Origin: Ephydatia muelleri
Lineage: Eukaryota; Porifera; Demospongiae; Spongillida; Spongillidae
Direction: 5' to 3'
Length of the DNA: 64,000 nucleotides
Assembly: GCA_013339895.1 (NCBI GenBank)
Contig: JABACO010000017.1
Span: forward strand, 8,020,144-8,084,143
Shown: one piece after another, positions 45,342 to 56,700 of the stretch
Layout of the letters: each line of letters opens with the position of its first letter
Numbering within the stretch: the first letter of the stretch is position 1
Translations under genes and position numbers: made by a program
Notes under the pieces: model-generated
What the model saw: only the letters and a program-made list of their open reading frames with translations
The model's database searches: none
What the model was told of the DNA's origin: nothing

Positions 45342-46734
45342 GAAAAACACAAAAGAAGGGTCGATTCGAATAATTTGGCTGCAATAATGAAAACGTTTAG
45401 GTTTTAATTATAAACGAATTGTGTTGACTAAACTTTCTGTCATGCAGTCGATGCAAACGGCGTTGTGTAAGGTTTTGCGGTACAGTTTGATACTCATGGT
45501 ATGGTGTGCTCTAATTTGTCAGTGTGAAAAATCTATTGAATAGTGCCATCTTATTTCACCAGAGATAATCCGGCCATATTTTGACGTACCAATTTTCGTT
45601 GTACGTTTCTAATGTGTCATTTACTGTGCCAACAAGCATGCGGTCCGCTCTGCGCAACCTGCTACATATTTCAATTCCTTCGATGAGTTCGCTTTGTGTT
45701 GTAACGTTACCTGTTACATCATCATACACTACACGATGTGAATGGATTCTGTTAGGCGGGCCGTGCTTTACACTTGGTGCTGGTTGCCAGGCTGTATGAG
45801 CCCACCAATGAAATCATTGGAAGTTCATTTGTCTCGAGTTTGTCCGACAGCTGTCAAAAAAAAAGTCACATTAAGTGCAGACAGAGCCATTGACAGTTGG
45901 CCGCCAATCTACCAGGCCGTGAAAGTGAGGATAATTACGGGCTGGCCATTATACATAGGCCTATCCGGTACTTACGGTCAGCTTGCCTGCATGGACCACG
46001 GATGCCACTGCATGCATGATGATTCCTTATACAGCGTTGTGAGTTTCTTTGTTCTCTGTCGGTATTGGGTTAATGGGGATGGCCAATTATCTATTTTACA
46101 ATTATACAGTTTAATTCAAGACATATAGTTATAGTTCATAATTATATCCACGAGCCGATTTATTAATAGTCAGGGAGTATTTATTGATTGTCCAGGGGAA
46201 TTTCCCTCCATCCCCCGTAAGGTCATCACATGAAATACCATTCTTTGTGGCCGCTGGCCGCTAGCGATTACATGTATCTCTTCGCTTTATTAAATATGCA
46301 TGTCATATGATTCTACGTGACACTGCAGTACAACATGATATGAGTATAACTCATGAGTATAACTCATGAGTATAACTCATGAGTATAACTCATTGCTATA
46401 ACACTGTGCCATTAACATGCTATACATAATTGCAACTGTGCAAAATAAAAAAATAAAATAAAAACGCCATCGCGAGGAAAGGCAGTGTATCCTGCAGTCC
46501 AAACTGATCAATAAACATCTTCAGAATGTAGCATTGCCGAATGAATTAGCGGGGACACTGCAAGCAACTTGACTTGGCAGGCTTGAAAACTCAGCGTGAA
46601 TTTGAAGCCCATGATAGGAATGGCGAGTTGATGCGGACTGAAAGACAACGTAATGAGTACTTATATATCTATATTTGACCTAGCTGCTTCCACTTCTAGT
46701 ATTTAATCTCATTCAGTATTGAATCATTATATGA
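45342..46734. other. Region upstream of CUB-A, no recognised gene
   Basis: Includes an open stretch on the plus strand (45742-46128) with no family resemblance, and four copies of GAGTATAACTCAT at 46342-46393. No TATA box assigned. Confidence 0.4.
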
Positions 46735-46981
46735 GATCGTTTCCGCGAAAAGGGACCTAGTGCATACATTATAAAATTTCCAGTACGAAATGCAAACGCT
46801 TGCGTTAAAATGTATGGCTAATTACAAATTCAGAGCCTTCCAACTCCATGACGGATACTCCGATTCTCAGTGCGTAAGAAGCAATGTGCATAGAGGGCAT
46901 TTCAGCCTTCTAGAATGTATTTCAAAATAAATAATGAAATCTTGAAAAATATGCGTTAGGTCCCTTTTCGCGGAAACGATC
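46735..46981. mobile_element. 247-bp MITE-like element with 25-bp perfect TIRs
   Basis: Ends GATCGTTTCCGCGAAAAGGG and its exact reverse complement; the arms extend to about 32 bases with two mismatches. AT-rich interior with no coding capacity. A related half element is at 10034. A target duplication is not obvious. Confidence 0.82.
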
Positions 46982-47934
46982 CGTCGATCCGATATTAACT
47001 TCATGCAGCTGCATTGAATGAATTAATATACTCCCCTATAGCCAGAGGTACGTATACTGACTAACAGCGCCGATTAGCTTTTATTAATCATGTCGAGCTA
47101 CTGCATCCATGCATGCATCGCATTTCATATGTTGTATGTACGCTGGACGGCACTAACAGTCCATAGTATTAGTGACCATGCAGCAAATTTCGCAAAAGGC
47201 CGTGACTGACTGGACTGATGACGGCCATTGCCTATTTCAGCCACGTGACGGTCCGTAGGCGGCCAGCCGTGGCAACACTGCTCGGTGATAATCGTCGGGT
47301 GCATATCAAAATCTTTAATGGAAAGACAAGAGTCGAGGTAATTTATTCCTCCATCGTGCATCGTATGCTGGTAGGATCCAACAACATAAAAATAAAATAA
47401 CATTAAGCAAAGCCCGGTGCACGATACCACTGTAGGCATGCATTACAACGGCGATTACATTTACTTGCATGCACTGTGTCAATGAAGGACAATTGAAATC
47501 GTGACCTACAGATTCTAGATTAACGACGAGAAGGCAATGATAAATAAAATAATACAGGTAAGTTGTCTAATCTCGGTTGCAATGGTTAATTATTTCTGTT
47601 TCCATTTGTATGGTGTGTTCGTTTTGCATTAGCACTGGCGCACCCACAACTACTTCATCAGTTGCGGCTTAATTATGAATTCCAAAGATCCATAAATCAA
47701 AATTCATGCAACCTGCATGTGTCAAAACCCAACATCTGTGTATGAAGTCTTAAGATACCAACTTGCCTGCATGATTTAAAAGAATGATTGTTGAGAACTT
47801 TTGTATTAAAAAAGGTTGCTATAATTATGGAATAAATATCACACAAAATAAATGCAACACAACACAGGGTTTGAGTCTTGAATTGTGGAAGGTGGGGGTG
47901 TGAGATGAAGTGGAGTGTGGGTGGAGCCAGGTAT
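46982..47934. other. Region between TIR element and CUB-B, no recognised gene
   Basis: Mostly unique AT-rich sequence. Several open frames exist but none has recognisable motifs or flanking splice signals. Confidence 0.4.
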
Positions 47935-48671
47935 TCAAGCATAAGGACTTGAGGTGCAAGGCTTCTGAAGGACTCTATCCCTATATAGACAGGCTGCCGC
48001 ACGGAGCACTCCATTGTTTGATCGGGAGTAGACATACGCCAGCTCAGTAATATTGATGTTCACAGGTGCTGCAGACAAACGAACACCAGAAGCTGAACTA
48101 GTGGAATTTCCTCAAGTACAATGTATAATCATCCCACATTCAATACCTCATCACCTCACGTTCAATACCTCATCACCTCACATTCAATACCTCATCACCT
48201 CACATTCAATACCTCATCACCTCACGTTCAATACCTCATCACCTCACATTCAATACCTCACATATTCAATACCTAATCACACTACACATACAGAACAAAT
48301 CTCAATAGGACTAGAGAGCACAATGGCACACCACATGACACACAAAGCCATTGACATGAAGGCTAAATTCAGGGCACAAAGCTTGCCACATGAAAGCATA
48401 ATAACACCTTGTTATACAAGCACACACACACACACACACATACACACACACACATGCACACACACGCACACACACAATTAAACCTATGTACAGCGCACAC
48501 ACACACAAACACACACAGATGCACACACACACACACACACATGCACACACACGCACACATACATGCACACACAGGCACACACACAATCAAACCTATGTAC
48601 AGTGCACACACACACACACATGCACACACACGCACACACAAACACACACACAATCAAACCTATATACAGTG

Positions 48672-48705
<34 letters not shown>

Positions 48706-48968
48706 CAAGCAAACATATAGCAGATGCCTTACGTGGTTTAGGAACATCTGTAAGAAAATGAAAGGTTATAGTTAATTTTTGGAAGTACATAATCAAATGC
48801 AATGTGTATTAAAATTTCCCATCAACATTCAATCCAGTCATACTTACAGGGTACATAAGGATCACCAAAGTCATCAATGGTGAAGTCGTCGTTCATGAAG
48901 ACACCAAGACGATATAGCTCCTGGTACAAAAGGTGAAGGCCATCTTGGTCGTTGATGTTGAGACGGAA
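47935..48968 (-). CDS. 3' half of a CUB-A paralogue (CUB-B), 5' exons not found
   Basis: Three exons: 48968-48848 (FRLNINDQDGLHLLYQELYR), a 15-base microexon 48747-48733 (residues YVPKP) and 48068-47935 with stop at 47935. The first has exactly the length (121 bases) and phase of CUB-A exon 41822-41702 and shares LYQELYR and GVFMN. The last matches the CUB-A last exon (NNGVLRAAACLY against ENGVVRAAACLY). All phases agree. It lacks the Pro-rich 42-base repeats. Exons for a signal peptide and CUB domain were not seen between 48970 and 51600; they may lie in the gap at 49535 or be lost. Either a gene interrupted by the gap or a partial duplicate. Confidence 0.62.
48130..48275. repeat. 18-bp repeat ACCTCACATTCAATACCTCA
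   Basis: About eight copies of CATTCAATACCTCATCAC-type units in the CUB-B intron between 48733 and 48068. Confidence 0.88.
48419..48705. repeat. CA repeat with AATCAAACCTATGTACAGTG spacer units
   Basis: CA runs alternate four times with a conserved AAACCTATGTACAGTGCACA block, making a roughly 85-100 base higher-order repeat in the CUB-B intron. Confidence 0.85.
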
Positions 48969-49323
48969 CTGCAGGGAGAAAGTGGGCAGAACAAGTCATC
49001 ACACAGCGTTTGAATTAGATTGGTCGAGCATTTCAAGAGTGCAATAGGCCTGCACCCCATAATATATATGTACTCCTACAGATAATAGAGGGACCAAATG
49101 CATCTGCCATTCCTTAAATCATCATCTTGGGAGGTGTGTTACAACAAAAACCACACAAGAAACCATTTGGAATGCAAACATGCTCCTGTATGTAGAACAG
49201 AAATCGAACAGTCCACCTACATGAAGAGCTCCTCGACTAATTAAAATAGTTAAAAGCTTTACGTTTCACTTTAGTGCAATGTTTACTATTATCCAAAACA
49301 GGAAACTGGTTCCAGTATACAGG
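48969..49323. other. Upstream of the first CUB-B exon found, nothing recognised
   Basis: Searched on the minus strand for counterparts of CUB-A exons (GIEVFQVYNK, MLIGVGVVHL); none seen. Confidence 0.4.
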
Positions 49324-49534
49324 AGATAGGATAGGATAGGATAGGATAGGATAGGATAGGATAGGATAGGATAGGATAGGATAGGATAGGATAGGATAGG
49401 ATAGGATAGGATAGGATAGGATAGGATAGGATAGGATAGGATAGGATAGGATAGGATATGAGAGGATAGGATAGGATAGGATAGGATAGGATAGGATCGG
49501 ATAGGATAGGATAGGATAGGATAGGATAGGATAG
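49324..49534. repeat. (GGATA)n pentamer array running into the gap
   Basis: About 42 GGATA units with two substitutions up to the first N. The array probably caused the assembly break; its true length is unknown. Confidence 0.96.
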
Positions 49535-50534
49535 NNNNNNNNNNNNNNNNNNNNNNNNNNNNNNNNNNNNNNNNNNNNNNNNNNNNNNNNNNNNNNNNNN
49601 NNNNNNNNNNNNNNNNNNNNNNNNNNNNNNNNNNNNNNNNNNNNNNNNNNNNNNNNNNNNNNNNNNNNNNNNNNNNNNNNNNNNNNNNNNNNNNNNNNNN
49701 NNNNNNNNNNNNNNNNNNNNNNNNNNNNNNNNNNNNNNNNNNNNNNNNNNNNNNNNNNNNNNNNNNNNNNNNNNNNNNNNNNNNNNNNNNNNNNNNNNNN
49801 NNNNNNNNNNNNNNNNNNNNNNNNNNNNNNNNNNNNNNNNNNNNNNNNNNNNNNNNNNNNNNNNNNNNNNNNNNNNNNNNNNNNNNNNNNNNNNNNNNNN
49901 NNNNNNNNNNNNNNNNNNNNNNNNNNNNNNNNNNNNNNNNNNNNNNNNNNNNNNNNNNNNNNNNNNNNNNNNNNNNNNNNNNNNNNNNNNNNNNNNNNNN
50001 NNNNNNNNNNNNNNNNNNNNNNNNNNNNNNNNNNNNNNNNNNNNNNNNNNNNNNNNNNNNNNNNNNNNNNNNNNNNNNNNNNNNNNNNNNNNNNNNNNNN
50101 NNNNNNNNNNNNNNNNNNNNNNNNNNNNNNNNNNNNNNNNNNNNNNNNNNNNNNNNNNNNNNNNNNNNNNNNNNNNNNNNNNNNNNNNNNNNNNNNNNNN
50201 NNNNNNNNNNNNNNNNNNNNNNNNNNNNNNNNNNNNNNNNNNNNNNNNNNNNNNNNNNNNNNNNNNNNNNNNNNNNNNNNNNNNNNNNNNNNNNNNNNNN
50301 NNNNNNNNNNNNNNNNNNNNNNNNNNNNNNNNNNNNNNNNNNNNNNNNNNNNNNNNNNNNNNNNNNNNNNNNNNNNNNNNNNNNNNNNNNNNNNNNNNNN
50401 NNNNNNNNNNNNNNNNNNNNNNNNNNNNNNNNNNNNNNNNNNNNNNNNNNNNNNNNNNNNNNNNNNNNNNNNNNNNNNNNNNNNNNNNNNNNNNNNNNNN
50501 NNNNNNNNNNNNNNNNNNNNNNNNNNNNNNNNNN
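49535..50534. other. Assembly gap of 1000 N
   Basis: Exactly 1000 N between the GGATA array and a purine-rich tract. The last RBM22 exon and the 5' exons of CUB-B may be hidden here. Confidence 0.99.
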
Positions 50535-50690
50535 GAGGGAGGGAAGGGGAGGGAGGAGGGAAGGGGAAAGTAGGGAGGAAGGAAGAGGAGGGAGAGAGGA
50601 GGGAGAGAGGAGAGAGGGAGAAGAGAGGGAGAGTAAGGGGAGGAGGAGAGAGGGAGGAGGGAGGAGGGAGAGGAAGGTGGAGACAAAGGG
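50535..50690. repeat. GGGAGGA purine-rich tract
   Basis: GA-rich low-complexity DNA at the start of the third contig. Confidence 0.9.
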
Positions 50691-50828
50691 GAATTCAAAG
50701 ATGGAAGAAGATGAGAAATAGAGAAACAGTAATTTTGGAGGTTAAAAATTAAACTTGCTAAGATCCATACACCTGATCAATTGGAGTGAGCGAACAGTGC
50801 TACTGTACATCCTAGCTTCCCTGCAGAT

Positions 50829-51688
50829 GTCTCCCCTCCACCACCCCTCCCTTCCCTTACCCAGATGTCTCCCCTCCACCCCCTCCCTTCCCTTACCCAG
50901 ATGTCTCCCCTCCACTCCCTCCCTTCTCTTACCCAGATGTCTCCCCTCCACTCCCTCCCTTCCCTTACCCAGATGTCTCCCCTCCACTCCCTCCCTTCCC
51001 TTACCCAGATGTCTCCCCTCCACCCCCTCCCTTCTCTTACCCAGATGTCTCCCCTCCACTCCCTCCCTCCCTTCCCTTACCCAGATGTCTCCCCTCCACT
51101 CCCTCCCTTCCTTACCCAGATGTCTCCCCTCCACCCCCCTCCCTTCCCTTACCCAGATGTCTCCCTCCCCCCTCCCTTCCCTTACCCAGATGTCTCCCCT
51201 CCACTCCCTCCCTTCCCTTACCCAGATGTCTCCCCTCCACCCCCCTCCCTTCCCTTACCCAGATGTCTCCCCTCCACCCCCTCCCTTCCCTTACCCAGAT
51301 GTCTCCCCTCCACTCCCTCCCTTCCCTTACCCAGATGTCTCCCCTCCACTCCCTCCCTTCCCTTACCCAGATGTCTCCCCTCCACCCCCTCCCTTACCCA
51401 GATGTCTCCCCCTCCCACCCCCTCCCTTCCCTTACCCAGATGTCTCCCCTCCACTCCCTCCCTTCCCTTACCCAGATGTCTCCCCTCCACCCCCTCCCTT
51501 CTCTTACCCAGATGTCTCCCACTCCACTCCCTCCCTTCCCTTACCCAGATGTCTCCCCTCCACTCCCTCCCTTCCCTTACCCAGATGTCTCCCCTCCACT
51601 CCCTCCCTTCCCTTACCCAGATGTCTCCCCTCCACTCCCTCCCTTCCCTTACCCAGATGTCTCCCCTCCACCCCCTCTCTTCCCTTAC
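50829..51688 (-). repeat. 36-bp minisatellite with a 5' splice site in every unit
   Basis: About 24 copies of a 36-base unit. On the minus strand each unit starts GTAAGGGAAGGGAGG and ends AGACATCTGG. The array begins at the donor of RBM22 exon 51790-51689 and stays in its frame (12-residue unit [12 protein letters not shown]), so each later unit offers another in-frame donor. A few units are shortened and break the frame locally. Confidence 0.9.
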
Positions 51689-53702
51689 CATCTGGTAAGC
51701 CTGGTACTGGGGACAGATCCATTCCTCCCTTTTTCCCGGGAGCGGGTAACATGGACTGCGCTTTGCCCCACAAGATGCGAAGACGCCGACCTATAGGTGA
51801 AGAGACGAGGCTTCAAGATGGAGCGCTGACAACACGCTAGAGTACAATGAACACACCAAATGGGTGTATATATGATAAATGTAACCTTTTCAAGAGAATA
51901 TATCCAACTCACCTAGCTAATGATCAGCCATGCCTACCTTTAACACTCAGTCACGCCCACCTTTATAAGACCAGCCACACCCACCTTTATAATATCAGCC
52001 ACGCCCACCTTTAACCAGCCACCTTTATAAGATCAATCACACCCACTTTTATGATCAGCCACACCCACCTTTATAATATCAGTCAGCCACACCCACGTTT
52101 AAAGATCAGCCACACCCACCTTTAATGATCAGCTTGTTGAAAGAAGTCTCGGCAGCTTTCTCTGCAGCCTCTCTTGTTGTGAAGGTGATGAAGGCACACT
52201 TCTGCCTGGTCACGAGATGCACCGAACGCAACTCCCCAAACTGATAGAAGTAGTCACTACACAGAAAGGGAAAGCAAGCCTTTCGAACAACAAGTAATCA
52301 CTAAACCAAAATGACAGCAACACAAGATCAATGTGATTGTTTGTCCTCACCCCCCACCACCTGCAAACCCCTCCCCTCTACCCCACACAATCTCAACCCT
52401 CCCTCCCACCACCTGCAAACCCCTCCCCTCTACCCCACACAATCCTAACCCTCCCTCCCACCACCTGCAAACCCCTCCCCTCTACCCCAACCCTCCCTCC
52501 CATCCTATGCAAACCCCTCCCCTCTACCCACACAATCTCAACCCTCCCTCCCATCCTATGCAAACCCCTCCCCTCTACCCCAACCCTCCCTCCCACCACC
52601 TGCAAACCCCTCCCCTCTACCCCACACAATCCCAACCCTCCCTCCCATCCATGCAAACCCCTCCCCTCTACCCCAACCCTCCCTCCCATCCTATGCAAAC
52701 CCCTCCCCTCTACTCCACACAAGCCCAACCCTCCCCTCTACCCCAACCCTCCCCCCACCACATGCAAACCCCTCCCCTCTACCCACACAATCCCAACCCT
52801 CCCCCACCACATGCAAACCCCTCCCCTCTACCCCACACAATCTCAACCCTCCCTCCCATCACCTGCAAACCCCTCCCCTCTACCCCACACAATCTCAACC
52901 CTCCCTCCCACCACCTGCAAACCCCTCCCCTCTACCCCACACAATCCCAACCCTCCCTCCCATCCATGCAAACACGAGCTTAAATGGAATGTACAGTGCA
53001 CTACACATGAAACTGCCAGAAGACATCACAATACGCCTCATATGGGATATGTGCGTAAGAGTGTGTTCTGTAATTCGATTTCTGAGTCGCAAACTGCGTA
53101 CATTTCCTATGACACAATGATCTCACTATAAGATGTTGTTTCGGAAGTGTCATTTTGCTGCGTGTACAATAAACCAAGATACGTGCGTGCGTGGGCATTT
53201 TATTCCTAGGAAAAGTTACACAATGAAATTACTGCATGTGGTATCTATACGCAAACATTATCATGTCATGTTGTCAACACTATAGCGCTTCCCCTGGTAG
53301 GCTAGCCTAAGTTCCAGATGGAGTTTAGATACTTTAGTTTAATGCAAAGAAATGCTCAGTGTCGCAACATCACTAAGCTGCCTATAGTTACTAGGGAGAG
53401 TGTGTGTCCATCGCTAAGGTCAAGATGTAAGCGTATGTTTCTACAGATGCATTCAATGAATGATCCATACACTGTGCATTACTGTCCAATAGCATTGCTG
53501 GACACCTTTGCCCCCCTACTAACCCTTTATCCAATCAAAATCACCCCAAGGTGTCACATATATATAGCGAGCTGGTAGGAGCTGCACACCAGACATGGCT
53601 GCCTTGACTGAGGCTTAGTTGCTCACTCCCTGGAGGGTCCCTCCCCACTCCCTGGAGGGTCCCTCCCCACCCCCTGGAGGGTCCCTCCCCCCCCCCTGGA
53701 GG

Positions 53703-53734
<32 letters not shown>

Positions 53735-56700
53735 TGGAGGGTCCCTCCCCACTCCCTGGAAGGTCCCTCCCCACCCCCTGGAGGGTCCCTCCCCAACCCC
53801 TGGAAGGTCCCTCCCCACCCCCTGGAGGGTCCCTCCCCAACCCCTGGAGGTCCCTCCCCACCCCCTCTTTATCGTAGTGTGTACAAGTATATCTTGTCAT
53901 TGGTGGGTGACAGACACCCATCGGGATTCTACCCATGTGGGACTTCCACCACATGATGACCAATGTGGGTTTGGGACACAGGCCACAAAACAGCTCAATG
54001 AAGCATACTTCACTGTCCAGTTCCGTGAAAATCGAGTACCTTTTCTGTCGAACCCAACTTTTGAAAAATTAGTCGGAAAAGTGCCAATTGTTGGGAAAAG
54101 TGCGTTTCACTTAGTTAAACTATCGCTGAGATGTTTGGCGTTATCCCTAGCTTCTTATCTAGAGCTGTAGCTAACCTGTATGCATTCAAGGCAACGTGGT
54201 TTGCCATTTTTCGGTCGTCGAGCATTGGTAAGTACACTTTTTTTTTGGAGCTGTTTAGAGCAGATTTGGGTGCACATTTAGACTTCATCTGGTACCAACA
54301 GAGACCACAGTAGATATCATTCTCTCAGTTGGCTTGATTCTTGCAGAAACCTACAGAAAACCAGCTGTGCCTCGTATCCAGGCTTGGTGGTTTTGGTTCA
54401 ATTGATTGTGGTCTGGGGATTGACACTCCTACACGCCATAGCGCTCGTATGTTCGTTCACTTCGTTGAAGCACCAGAAACCAGAGTCAGGGCTGAGGGAA
54501 GGTACAAAGACATCGGACCGATTCTAGGTCTACAGAATATCAAGTGGGTGTTGCTCTTTCATGTCTACAAGTAGCTACACTATTGCCCCAGCTCGAACCG
54601 CCTGCCGTAGCGGTTACCCAGGCCCTAAGTGTGGGACCCACGCGATACTGGAACAAACTGCACTAAATTGTGCCCATGCCAAAGTTGAACTAGAGATCTT
54701 TCAAAAAAGGTAGCATGTCGAGAGACCACACCAACGACCTCATCAAGAAGACTGGGAATAAGCCTGAGTTCATCAGGCACATTCAAGAACATATGTACGG
54801 CTACCACTTTGCAGTGATATTTTGTTTGTGTACTATGCAACTCCTTTGCGCATGCGTGTACGATAGGCCAATATTTTAGTCCGGGAACGAGACGCAGAGA
54901 CCCTGTGGTGCTTGTTGTGTTGTTTATCACCTAGCACGAAAAGATAGTGCCAGAATTTGTATGAACTCCATCTATTGGATCGAAATGAGAATAAATATAC
55001 CTTTTTTGAGCCAAGAATACACACTAGAAATAAGTGTACTTTTTTTGGGACGCTCTTGCCCTCACGAATTCTAACTGATGCACGGAAGCTCATAAGAAAC
55101 TAATAATAGCATCAAACATTGTGTAGAGATTTGAACTGTACAGAAAATATCTATTTTTGAGAAACATAACTTTTCCAACTAATTTTCCAAAATCTGAGTT
55201 CGACAAAATAGGCGTAAAAAGTACTCAATTTTCACAGAACCGGTGCATATGATGTGTGTGCAGTGAATCTGACCAGGCAAAGAATAGCTCATTTAGTTTC
55301 AATGGCTAGCTGTTGTGTATTGGACCTAAGACATGTTGATAATAAAATGCTACGATAGTTAGTTATTGATTCAGAGAGCTTGATTTCTATGCAAAACAAC
55401 GAAGAAGATATTGAATGATTAAACATTAATAATTATGTAATTGTTTACACATTGCAGCAGATCTTACAAAAGCATCACGAATTTTCTCGTTCATGGATTT
55501 CATTCCACTAAAACGAAGTATTCGAGAGCTACAGGCCACACACAAACTCGCTCTCAGGTTCAATGCATTGAGACTATATACTCGGGTTTCAGATCAGTAA
55601 GTATTGACACGTGAGAGGGGCTCCTTACCTTAGGTCCTTCTCTGAGATGCCCTCGTCCACGCCACCTACGTACAGGGAGGTGATGCTCTTGTCCTCCGGG
55701 GCTACCAGGTGAGGGAGGTCTGCAGAGTGACGCATGAGCTTCTCTGCCACAGGATCGTTGACTCCATAGTAACGGTCCTTGAGGTTCTGCTGGGAGAGAG
55801 GATCTTCCGGATCTGTGGGCATCTCGTGTCTGCACGGTGGTAGTGTGGGGAGGAGGTAGTGTGGGAAGGTGGTAGTGTGGGGAAGAGGTAGTGTGGGGAG
55901 GAGGTAGTGTGGGGAGGAGGTAGTGTCGGGAGTAGGTAGTAATGTGTGGGGAGGAGGTAGTGTGGGGAGGAGGTAGTGTGGGGAGGAGGTAGTGTCGGGA
56001 GTAGGTAGTAATGTGTGGGGAGGAGGTAGTGTGGGGAGGAGGTAGTAATGTGTGGGGAGGAGGTAGTGTGGGGAGGAGGTAGTAATGTGAGGAGGTAGTA
56101 ATGTGCGGCGGTATATGTGCGGTGTGCGGTGGTAGTGCTCTTTATAATGACACCCTGCCTGATGTGTTATGTGCCAAACCATAACTGTACTGTGCACAAT
56201 CATGACTTTGTGGGCCACTGTATTGGGATAATGACCATGCGTAGGGAACCCCTCACCTATAGGGAACTTCCCTCCCTCTTCAACCCATTCTTCCCTCCCT
56301 CCCTCCTAACCTTCTCCTCCTCCCTCCTAACCCTTTCTCCTCCTCCCTCCCTAACCCCTTCTCTCCTCCCTCCTAACCCCTTCTCCTCCTCCCCTAACCC
56401 CTTCTCCTCCTCCCTCCTAACCCCTTCTCCTCCTCCCTCCTAACCCCTTCTCCTCTCCCTCCTAACCCCTTCTCCTCCTCCCTCCTAACCCCTTCTCCTC
56501 CTCCCCCTAACCCCTTCTCCTCCTCCCTCCTAACCCCTTCTCCTCCTCCCTCCTAACCCCTTCTCCTCCTCCCTCCTACCCCTTCTCCTCCTCCCTCCTA
56601 CCCCTTCTCCTCCTCCCTTCCCTACTAACCCATGTATTCATCCGCTCCCTCCTAACCCCTTTTCTCCTTCTCCTCCTAACCCTTCCCTCCTCCCTCCTAA

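Noticed and set aside
45742..46128. Open frame of 128 residues, plus strand
   Set aside because: No motif, no splice context, no paralogue; chance frame.
50755..51840. Plus-strand 361-residue Pro/Ser-rich frame
   Set aside because: It reads the 36-base minisatellite from the antisense strand of RBM22.
52333..53131. Plus-strand Pro-rich frames of 216-264 residues
   Set aside because: Products of the 52-base repeat in an RBM22 intron.
54341..54574. Short open frame in the RBM22 intron that looks protein-like
   Set aside because: No recognisable family; not enough to call a gene.
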